From Rhodococcus sovatensis (lineage in GTDB: Bacteria; Actinomycetota; Actinomycetes; Mycobacteriales; Mycobacteriaceae), in the NCBI RefSeq assembly GCF_037327425.1, contig NZ_CP147846.1:2852001-2916000 (forward strand): 64,000 nucleotides of DNA, given 5' to 3'. A program made the translations under genes and the position numbers. Of this stretch, positions 57,768 through 64,000 are shown one piece after another. Positions within the stretch are counted from its first letter, which is position 1. The number at the start of each line of letters is the position of its first letter. The notes below the pieces were generated by a model, which saw only the letters and a program-made list of their open reading frames with translations, had not been told where the DNA came from and searched no databases.

Positions 57768-58985
57768 GTGACAGAGCAGCAGCGCACCGCACGGGTCGTC
57801 GGACCCGACTACCTACTCGCCGGCAGGTACCGTCTCGCCTACAAGCTCGGGGGTGGCGGAATGGGCGCGGTCTGGCTTGCGCAGGACACACTCATGGGCC
57901 GCAAAGTGGCAGTCAAGCAGGTCACGTCGACGGCGAATCTGAGCGACAAGGCCGCTCGAGAGGTTCGCAATCGGGCCATGCGCGAAGGACGGATAGCCGC
58001 CAGGTTGTCGAGTCCGCACGCCATCGCAATGCACGATGTCGCCATCGAGGGCGGCGAACCGTGGCTCGTCATGGAGTACATGCCCTCGCGCTCCCTTGCG
58101 CAAGCGCTCAACACCACCGATTCGCTACCACCCTACGAAGTAGCTCAGGTCGGTGCGCAGGTCGCCGACGCTCTCACCGAAGCGCACGAAGCGGGAATAG
58201 TGCACCGCGACATCAAGCCCGGCAATATCCTCATCGCCGACCGCGGACGCACGCTCGGCATCGTCAAGATAAGTGACTTCGGCATCTCCCGCGCGAAAGG
58301 TGATGTCGAGGAATCGGACTCCTCGGTCATCACAGGGACACCGGCGTACTTCGCACCCGAGGTCGCGCGCGGCCAGGATCCCACCGAAGCGAGCGACGTG
58401 TTCTCGCTCGGCGCGACGCTGTACACCGCGATCGAAGGTAGGCCTCCGTTCGACATCGACCAGGACTCCATCGCACTGCTTCACCGGGTGGCGCGAGGCC
58501 AGATCATCACCCCCACCAGATCCGGCGATCTCACCCCTGCGTTGCTGCACATGCTGGAGCCTGATCCGGCCCGCCGACCGACGATGTCGCAAGCTCGCGA
58601 CGAGATCATCAGAGGGGCAATCAGCCCCCACGGAACCATTGCTCAGCTCCGTGGGGTACCCCTCACCGCATCCGACGGCGGCGTGCCGACCTGGGCTCAC
58701 AGGTCGACTCCGGTGGCCGAAAAACGCAGGCCTTCACGAGAATTCGGCAGCACAATCGCCGGACTTCCAGCCGTCCGCTCCAGTGGGCTGGGCGAGGATC
58801 ACACCCCCAAGGCCTACTCTCCACCGCCATTCGATGCGCCGAAGAAGAAGAACCCACTCGACACGGTGCTGGACCTGATCGACGACGTCGTGGGCGACAA
58901 GGTCGACGTCTCGCCCGCGATCGTCCTCGCGGTGCTCGTCGGTCTTGTGCTTCTGCTCCTCGTCGCGCTGATCGTTGTCATCTAG
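57768..58985 (+). CDS. Serine/threonine protein kinase
   Basis: About 405 residues. Hanks motifs in order: GGGGMGAVWLA (Gly loop), VAVKQV (Lys), HRDIKPGNIL (catalytic loop), DFGIS (Mg loop), GTPAYFAPEVA (activation loop end) and SDVFSLGATLY. After the kinase domain (to about residue 270) comes a Pro/Ser-rich linker and one C-terminal helix (PAIVLAVLVGLVLLLLVALIVVI) with no outer domain, so any signal must come from the membrane or the cytosol. GTG at 57768 fits a leaderless start; 57762 is an alternative. Divergent from imuA'; not obviously part of the SOS response. Confidence 0.93.
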   Translation: MTEQQRTARVVGPDYLLAGRYRLAYKLGGGGMGAVWLAQDTLMGRKVAVKQVTSTANLSDKAAREVRNRAMREGRIAARLSSPHAIAMHDVAIEGGEPWLVMEYMPSRSLAQALNTTDSLPPYEVAQVGAQVADALTEAHEAGIVHRDIKPGNILIADRGRTLGIVKISDFGISRAKGDVEESDSSVITGTPAYFAPEVARGQDPTEASDVFSLGATLYTAIEGRPPFDIDQDSIALLHRVARGQIITPTRSGDLTPALLHMLEPDPARRPTMSQARDEIIRGAISPHGTIAQLRGVPLTASDGGVPTWAHRSTPVAEKRRPSREFGSTIAGLPAVRSSGLGEDHTPKAYSPPPFDAPKKKNPLDTVLDLIDDVVGDKVDVSPAIVLAVLVGLVLLLLVALIVVI

Positions 58986-58998
58986 TTGCTTCGTGTAC

Positions 58999-59038
58999 GT
59001 GAACGAAAATACATAGCCCGTCCTGCATTTTCGTTCAC
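58999..59038. terminator. Bidirectional terminator after the Ser/Thr kinase gene
   Basis: GTGAACGAAAAT (58999-59010) and its perfect complement (59027-59038) with a 16-base loop. It overlaps the stop codon of the convergent, disrupted response-regulator gene. Confidence 0.8.
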
Positions 59039-59561
59039 ATGCCGCGGAGCGGCCTGGACTCGAAGACAGCGATGGCGATCTGGACTCGATTGGCGCAGTC
59101 GAGCTTGGACAGAATTCGAGAGACGTAAGTCTTGACCGTGGCGATGCTCATGTAGAGATGTGCGCTGATCTCTGCGTTCGACAACCCCTGGGAGACGGCG
59201 ATTGCCACTTCCAGCTCCCGCGTAGTCAGAACGTCCAGCGAGTTCTCGCGCGGATTCGAGCGCGAATCGTGTTCACGCCACGCAGAGACCAACCTTCCGA
59301 CGGCAGACGGTGACAGCATCGACTCTCCGTCGCTCACCTTCTTGACTGCATCGATGATGTCCCGAGGTGGTGTGTCCTTGAGCAGAAACCCGTTGGCCCC
59401 CAACCTGAGGGCACGTAGAAGATACTCGTCCGTGTCGAACGTGGTCAGCACGAGGACGGCCGGGGAGGCGACATCCGATTTCAAGATTTCGGTCGCAGAC
59501 AACCCGTCCATCACCGGCATGCGAATATCCATCAGCACCACATCTGGCTGCAGGGCACGAG

Positions 59562-60594
59562 TGTCAATGGCCAAGATGAAGTCCCCACTGGTGGCCAAGT
59601 ACCCGTGCGTTGACTTCTGCGCACCAGATCTTCGCGGCCGCGTTCGCGGCGTGGACATCGACGGTGGTGCCGGCAACGGCCGCTTCGGTGAGCAACGGGA
59701 CGGCGAGATCTCGTTGGGCGTAGCCGACGAGGTTCTCCACCACACCTTTCGATTGTGGATCGTTGGCGTGGCAGAAGTCCGGCGCGAACCCATAATGGGT
59801 GGCGAACCGGACGTAGTCCGGGGTTGGAATGACGACGTTCGCGACGACACCGCCCTTGAGGCATGCCATGCGGTCGGCGAGGACTTTCGCCGGGACACCG
59901 CCGACCGCGGCGAGCGCTTCTGCGATCAATGCCATTGTCGTGGTTAATCTCTCGTCGGTCGCGAACGCTACGAACCGCCAGCGGGAGTAGGCCATGACAG
60001 CGCAGAACAGGTGCAGACCGCCGATGGTGGCCCAGTCGATGACCAGGTAATCGCCCGGCGCCCACACCGCGGGGCGGCGGCCGCGGTGATGCGCGGCCTT
60101 CCATTTCGCTTTCTCCTCGGCGACCAGGCGGCGGAAGTTGCGGTCCGAGCCGTCGTAGCCGGCAGTGCGGGCGATCGGCAGAATCCGTTTCGCGGAGATC
60201 CTGCCTTGGGATTTTTCGACGCGTTCGGTGACCAACTCGGTCACGGCGTCGTAGTTGTGTTCACGTTCGACGCGGGCGGCAGGAGTCTGGCCTGCGTGTT
60301 CGGCTTCGAATCGTTCGACGGTGCGTCTGACGGTCTTGTGGGTGGTGCCGCACAGTTCGGCGGTTGCGCGGTACGACCCGACTTGGTTGTAGGTGGAAAT
60401 GATGTCCATACGGTCCCTCGCAGACTTCAATGGAACTCCCCGGGTGGTGCGGTGTGTGGTTGGCACCTTCACCGTCACCGCTCGGGCCAAAAGTTCCTGA
60501 TCGACACGACGAACACGGGGTGGGGACTTTTAGTTGGCCACCAGTGGGGACCTCGACCTGGCCACCAGTGGGTACTTTTTCATGGCCACGGACA
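59562..60594 (-). mobile_element. Internally deleted IS21-type insertion element
   Basis: 1033 bp bounded by ACGAG direct repeats (59557-59561 and 60595-60599). Ends start TGTC-N2-TGGCCA in both orientations. Terminal GGCCACCAGTGGG-type repeats: one at the left end (59584-59596, inverted) and two at the right (60536-60548, 60560-60572), as in IS21 elements. Full IS21 elements are about 2 kb with istA and istB; here istB and the istA 3' end are missing. Confidence 0.88.
59564..60490 (-). CDS. istA: IS21-type transposase IstA, C-terminally truncated
   Basis: About 308 residues where about 400-500 are normal. The N-terminal helix-turn-helix (DIISTYNQVGSYRATAELCGTTHKTVRRTVERFEAEH) and the catalytic core are kept: Asp in LVIDWATIGG, Asp in KVLADRMACLKGG and Glu in SKGVVENLVGYAQRDL. 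After NARV the frame runs into the left terminal repeat (LGHQWGLHLGH) and stops there. Deletion therefore joined istA to the terminal repeat. The start may be an internal ATG at 60409. No IstB helper ATPase remains, so transposition would need help in trans. Confidence 0.85.
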   Translation of the reverse strand: MARAVTVKVPTTHRTTRGVPLKSARDRMDIISTYNQVGSYRATAELCGTTHKTVRRTVERFEAEHAGQTPAARVEREHNYDAVTELVTERVEKSQGRISAKRILPIARTAGYDGSDRNFRRLVAEEKAKWKAAHHRGRRPAVWAPGDYLVIDWATIGGLHLFCAVMAYSRWRFVAFATDERLTTTMALIAEALAAVGGVPAKVLADRMACLKGGVVANVVIPTPDYVRFATHYGFAPDFCHANDPQSKGVVENLVGYAQRDLAVPLLTEAAVAGTTVDVHAANAAAKIWCAEVNARVLGHQWGLHLGH

Positions 60595-60722
60595 ACGAGC
60601 CACCCGAAGGCCCTCGTCGCCATCTGCTGCCTCACCCACGACCCTGATTCCGCTGTCCGACTGCAGAATCAGCGACAAACCGGATCGAACGAGTGCATCG
60701 TCGTCGACGATAAGCAAGTCGA

Positions 60723-61862
60723 TCATGCGGGCCACGGCAACCATGCCTCCAGAACATATACAGTCGAATCCTCTCCGACTCTGACCCCGTGCTCGAGTCG
60801 ACCACCCGACAACGTCAGTCGCTCGGTCAGGCCTATCAATCCAGAATGAGAACCAGGCACGTCGGATGGACGGTTCCCGAACGCGTTGGTCACCGACACC
60901 CTCGCATCACCGCCCTCGATCCACATCCGTACCGAGACATCGGATCCCGGGGCATGTTTACTCGCGTTGGTGAGTCCCTCCTGCACGACTCGAAAGACGT
61001 TTCGGCTCGATGTAGCCGGAACCATCCGATCGGAGGACAAGGTGTCTTCGAATTCCACCCGAACCCCCGCTGCTCGTATCTCGTCGATCAAACCGGGTAT
61101 GTCTGCGACGGAAGATCCTGGCCTCGTCGGCGGTGAATCCTCGTCCGATCTGAGGACTCCGAGTATTTCACGCAAGTCGTCGAGCGCGCCGTGAGCGCTG
61201 GCTCTGATCGTCGCCGCAATGGCCTCGATCTCTGCTCTGTCCGCGTCTGCGCAGACCTCCAACGCCCCCGCGTGCAAACTGACCATCGAAATGCGATGAG
61301 CGAGCGCATCGTGCATTTCGCGCGCGATCCGCTCGCGCTCCTGTCCTCGCACTCGATCAGCACGTTCGAGCGCCGCCGCTTCTGCCTTGTCCGCACGATC
61401 TCGCAACGAGTCGATCACCTCTCGACGCGCTTTGACGACCATGCCCCACGCAATCGGAATACTCGACAGGGCAACACTCAGAATCAGTGTCGCGTAGAAG
61501 GATTGTCCGGACTCGAAGACCTTCAGCCAGAATGCGGACACGACCAAATGGACGGCCGCGACACCGACCGCCATCCTCCACGATCGACGTGAGGCGACCG
61601 TGTACACGGCGACGAGCCCGGCACCACCGACTGCGTCGGTGACCAACATCGGCACAGCGATGACCAACGCAATTGCCACCGGCCAACGTCGCCTCCACCA
61701 CAGCGACGCTGCCGCTGCCATAGAAAGTGTAACTACCAGAGCGATTCTCGGGCCCGACAGCGACTCGGGTAGCTCCGCAACGACCAGCCCTGAGATCGCG
61801 AGGGCCAGCACGATTCCGCCGATGTCGAAGAAGCGGTCTCGCCGGCTGATCGACGGTCTCAC
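60723..61862 (-). CDS. NarL-type sensor histidine kinase (HisKA_3)
   Basis: A 379-residue kinase with about five to six N-terminal helices (to about residue 145), the HisKA_3 box RERIAREMHDALAHRISMVSLHAGAL (phosphoacceptor His near 190) and a HATPase domain with VVQEGLTNASKHAPG (N box) and GLIGLTERLTLSGGRL (G box). No sensor loop of note. It appears intact, but its cognate response regulator, whose start overlaps its stop, is broken by the IS21-type element. GTG start overlapping the upstream YqeB-like gene (GTGA). Confidence 0.92.
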   Translation of the reverse strand: MRPSISRRDRFFDIGGIVLALAISGLVVAELPESLSGPRIALVVTLSMAAAASLWWRRRWPVAIALVIAVPMLVTDAVGGAGLVAVYTVASRRSWRMAVGVAAVHLVVSAFWLKVFESGQSFYATLILSVALSSIPIAWGMVVKARREVIDSLRDRADKAEAAALERADRVRGQERERIAREMHDALAHRISMVSLHAGALEVCADADRAEIEAIAATIRASAHGALDDLREILGVLRSDEDSPPTRPGSSVADIPGLIDEIRAAGVRVEFEDTLSSDRMVPATSSRNVFRVVQEGLTNASKHAPGSDVSVRMWIEGGDARVSVTNAFGNRPSDVPGSHSGLIGLTERLTLSGGRLEHGVRVGEDSTVYVLEAWLPWPA

Positions 61863-62545
61863 GCGCGCACCAACGGTCGCCAGTACTGTTTGTTCTTTCT
61901 GTCTCGCACCACAATTCCGAGCCTGTCCAGTTCGACACGTAGTTCCGACGCATCCGAACGGGACTTCTTCTCCAACGCTTTCTCGCGCGCACGCATCACA
62001 GCGTTGATCTCCGCGGGGAGCAACGGTGTCCCCGACACCCAGCGCTGATACAGATTCTCGTACGGGTCGCCGTCGGTGAACGAGTAACCGTGCGAGGTGA
62101 ACACCCGTTCCACCGCCTGGGCTTTCTCCTCGATCGGAGCACGGACGACCTGTCGTGACGATGAATCGAGCACCACGAGTTCCTTACCGTCCACGAACAC
62201 CGTCGCGGCCTCGGACCGGTGGAACTCTGCGGTCTCACCGTCTCGAGTCACACGAAACCCCGACTCCGCGACGACCACCCGGAGGCTCTCGTACAACGCG
62301 AATGCCACGAACGCAGCACCGAGAACCACGCCGACAGCCGCAAGAACGTACTGCGCCCACCAACTCGACCACGTGGCCACGAGTTCGAACGGGCCCTGAA
62401 ACGGTATCCATGCCAGCGTCGTCACCCATGATGCGAGGGACGGGAGAAAGAACCCGAGCGTACCACCGACCAGGGGTGCAACTACGCCGAGAAACACACG
62501 GTCACCGGTCGAGAGCCACAGAACCGACTCATTCTTGTTCGCCAT
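61859..62545 (-). CDS. YqeB-like membrane protein
   Basis: About 228 residues. Two helix regions (FLGVVAPLVGGTLGFFLPSLASWV and YVLAAVGVVLGAAFVAFALYESL) precede a soluble domain with VVVAESGFRVTRDGETAEFHRSEAATVFVDGKELVVLDSSSRQVVRAPIEEKAQAVERVFTSHGY-like text, matching Bacillus YqeB-type proteins by memory. Function unknown. TAGCGT seven bases before the ATG at 62545 suggests a leaderless start; GTG at 62551 is also possible. Coupled to the kinase gene by a four-base overlap, so it may act in that signalling path. Confidence 0.75.
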   Translation of the reverse strand: MANKNESVLWLSTGDRVFLGVVAPLVGGTLGFFLPSLASWVTTLAWIPFQGPFELVATWSSWWAQYVLAAVGVVLGAAFVAFALYESLRVVVAESGFRVTRDGETAEFHRSEAATVFVDGKELVVLDSSSRQVVRAPIEEKAQAVERVFTSHGYSFTDGDPYENLYQRWVSGTPLLPAEINAVMRAREKALEKKSRSDASELRVELDRLGIVVRDRKNKQYWRPLVRA

Positions 62546-62611
62546 GCTCACAACGCTAGCCAGCTGAACAACAACCCAACAGTCTCCGAAAGTCTACGGA
62601 GCTCGCTGCTG

Positions 62612-63259
62612 TCAATCGATACGCCGATTGTGAGCCCATCGGGTCAGCGCATTCCGGTTCGATTGCTGTGTCTTCCTGAGCACGTTCGACGCGTGGGTTT
62701 CGACGGTCTTGACCGAGATGAACAGGTCCTCGGCGATCTCACGATAGGTATACCCACGTGCCAACAGCCGCAAGACCTCGAGCTCACGAGGAGTCAGCGA
62801 ATCGAGTTCCGGATCGAGCGGGGGTTCCGGTGCTGCCGACTTCCCGGTGAACGAGTCGAGTACGAACCCTGCCAGGCGCGGCGAGAACACCGCGTCTCCC
62901 CCGGCGACGCGTCGAACACCGTCGGCCAGTTCGGATCCGGAGATGGTCTTGGTGACATACCCACGCGCGCCTGCGCGGATGACGGCGATGACGTCCTCGG
63001 CGGCGTCGGACACCGACAGGGCAAGGCATACCGGACCGGCCCCGATCCGACCGAGCACTGCGACGCCACCTCCGTCGGGCATATGCACGTCGAGCAGTAC
63101 GACATCAGGTTTCGTCGCAGCGATTCCGGCTACGGCATCGGCGACACCTCCTGCTTCCCCCACCACTTCGATGTCGCTCTCACGTCCGAGTTCGGCTCGT
63201 ACACCGGAACGGAACACTGCATGATCGTCGACGAGAAAGACACGGAAGGTGTCGGTCAC
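62612..63259 (-). CDS. NarL/LuxR family response regulator
   Basis: A 215-residue regulator. Receiver: VFLVDDHAVFRSGV (acidic pair), phospho-Asp in VVLLDVHMPDGGG (about residue 56) and Lys in YVTKTISG. C-terminal LuxR-type HTH: LTPRELEVLRLLARGYTYREIAEDLFISVKTVETHASNVLRKT. The sequence closely fits MacR-type regulators paired with MacS kinases, and the following kinase gene overlaps by four bases. Unlike the regulator at 59-60.7 kb it is intact. Confidence 0.94.
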   Translation of the reverse strand: MTDTFRVFLVDDHAVFRSGVRAELGRESDIEVVGEAGGVADAVAGIAATKPDVVLLDVHMPDGGGVAVLGRIGAGPVCLALSVSDAAEDVIAVIRAGARGYVTKTISGSELADGVRRVAGGDAVFSPRLAGFVLDSFTGKSAAPEPPLDPELDSLTPRELEVLRLLARGYTYREIAEDLFISVKTVETHASNVLRKTQQSNRNALTRWAHNRRID

Positions 63260-64000
63260 CTTGGCTGCTCCTGCGGTATCGGTTGCTCAGTGGTCTTCAC
63301 GCGTGCTGCATGAGTATCTTCTACGACAGTGCGGGGCATCAGAATTCGAACCTCCGTCCCTTTGCCTACCTGCGAGCGTACCGACACCTCCCCTCCGCGG
63401 CGTTCGATTCTTCCCCGAATCGAACGGGTAAGGCCCTGTCTGTCCAGCGGAACGAGGTTCTCGTCGAAGCCTGTTCCTCTGTCTCGGACGAAGACCGTCA
63501 CCTTGTCCGGTTCGGTCTCGGCGAACAAATCGATATTGGTCTCACCGGAATGTTTCGCGGCGTTGACGAGCGCTTCACGGGTCGCGCCGAGCAACGCGGT
63601 GAAATGCTCACGCTGCAACCCCGAAGTGGAGTCGTCTCCCGACAGCTGTACGTCACCGACCGTGATGGGTCTGACCGTGACTCCGTGCTGATCCTCGACC
63701 TCGCCCGCGATGGTCTTGAGCGCTTCGGCAAGTGAGGAGTGGTCGGGATCTCCACCTTCGAACAACCACTTACGGAGTTCGCGTTCCTGACCGCGTGCCA
63801 GTCGCATCACTTCCTGTGGTTGATCGGATTGCTTCTGTATCAACGCCAGCGTCTGCAACACCGAGTCGTGGAGATGCGAGGCGATCTCTTCTCGCTCTTC
63901 GTTGCGAATTCGAGCCGAACGCTCGGAATTCAAGGTGCGCCACATCCGCAACCATAGCGGAACAGTGAGTAGAGCAGCACCGACGAGGGTGACGATGACG
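63256..64000 (-). CDS. Sensor histidine kinase, MacS-like (partial at window end)
   Basis: About 247 C-terminal residues; the N-terminus lies beyond the right edge. The visible part starts in a membrane helix (VTLVGAALLTVPLWLR), then the HisKA_3 box REEIASHLHDSVLQTLALIQKQ, a linker, N box ATREALVNAAKHSG and the ATP-binding DRGTGFD. C-terminal tail is hydrophilic (TTEQPIPQEQPR). Overlap with the response-regulator gene (ATGA) shows they are one operon. A PspC domain would be expected upstream in this type but cannot be seen. Confidence 0.88.
   Translation of the reverse strand, partial: VIVTLVGAALLTVPLWLRMWRTLNSERSARIRNEEREEIASHLHDSVLQTLALIQKQSDQPQEVMRLARGQERELRKWLFEGGDPDHSSLAEALKTIAGEVEDQHGVTVRPITVGDVQLSGDDSTSGLQREHFTALLGATREALVNAAKHSGETNIDLFAETEPDKVTVFVRDRGTGFDENLVPLDRQGLTRSIRGRIERRGGEVSVRSQVGKGTEVRILMPRTVVEDTHAARVKTTEQPIPQEQPR

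Larger units (their letters stand above)
59035..60726 (-). pseudogene. NarL-type response regulator disrupted by an IS21-type element
   Basis: The gene is in two parts: 60600-60726 encodes MIDLLIVDDDALVRSGL...GLRVA (abridged), and 59035-59561 the rest from LQPDVVLMDIRMPVMDG through the LuxR helix-turn-helix LTTRELEVAIAVSQGLSNAEISAHLYMSIATVKTYVSRIL. Removing 59562-60594 and one copy of the ACGAG duplication restores one frame of 217 residues with no other damage, so insertion is recent. The receiver is cut before the phosphorylated Asp (in LMDIRMP), so neither part can be a working phospho-regulator. Its start overlaps the partner kinase stop (60723-60726). Confidence 0.92.

Noticed and set aside
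59035..59898. 288-codon frame joining IS sequence to the response-regulator C-terminus
   Set aside because: The first third is out-of-frame IS21 sequence. The frame is an accident of the insertion; the original regulator start is at 60726.

Overview
The window is high-GC actinobacterial DNA, most likely from Rhodococcus or a close mycolic-acid-forming relative. Evidence: an M. tuberculosis-type SpoU/TrmL protein, the mycobacterial-type mutasome genes dnaE2, imuA' and imuB, an IdeR-like iron box, a SAM-IV-like riboswitch ahead of metY-metX, a fatty-acyl reductase of the two-SDR type, frequent GTG starts, ATGA start/stop overlaps and several promoters that look leaderless. The genus is an inference from gene content.

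Layout. 1-1.2 kb: end of a succinate dehydrogenase operon (sdhA end, sdhB). 1.2-6.4 kb: glycerol uptake and catabolism (glpF-glpK-glpD) divergent from a SorC-type regulator. 6.4-22.2 kb: a large inositol or cyclitol locus with four Gfo/Idh/MocA dehydrogenases, an aldo-keto reductase, two TIM-barrel isomerase/dehydratase-type proteins (IolE, IolH), IolC-aldolase-IolB-IolD, and three regulators (two LacI, one GntR). A TGTCnnGACA motif lies before both iolC and the distant dehydrogenase/reductase operon and suggests one GntR regulon. 22.3-26.6 kb: D,D-carboxypeptidase, YihY, trpS and exonuclease III. 26.7-31.8 kb: a minus-strand block with a two-component system, a DUF4173-like membrane protein preceded by five 17-bp repeats, two paralogous small membrane proteins and a YidC-family insertase.

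32-39.7 kb: iron-regulated siderophore-binding lipoprotein, MFS transporter, riboswitch-controlled metY-metX, DUF3017, folD, pentapeptide-repeat protein and trmL. 39.74-40.73 kb: an IS5-family element inserted exactly in a CTAG that forms the stop codons of two convergent genes. 40.7-45.9 kb: DUF4349 lipoprotein, small secreted protein, ctaD with unusual codon use, a histidine-kinase-like protein lacking its phosphoacceptor His and ATPase domain, and a phosphodiesterase.

45.9-57.7 kb: dnaE2 with two SOS-box-like sites, an MMPL transporter, a fatty-acyl reductase behind a palindrome, a small membrane protein, an alpha/beta hydrolase, and imuA'-imuB with a strong SOS box. This groups the whole inducible mutagenesis cassette within 12 kb. 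57.7-64 kb: a Ser/Thr kinase, a NarL-type response regulator split by an internally deleted IS21-type element with a 5-bp target duplication, its partner kinase, a YqeB-like protein, and a second NarL-type two-component pair cut by the window end.

The least explained items are the His-less kinase remnant after ctaD, the small-protein/YidC/DUF4173/two-component block, the Cgl0159-like candidate aldolase in the inositol operon, and the IS21 insertion that leaves a kinase without its regulator. No CRISPR array, prophage, tRNA or rRNA was seen.
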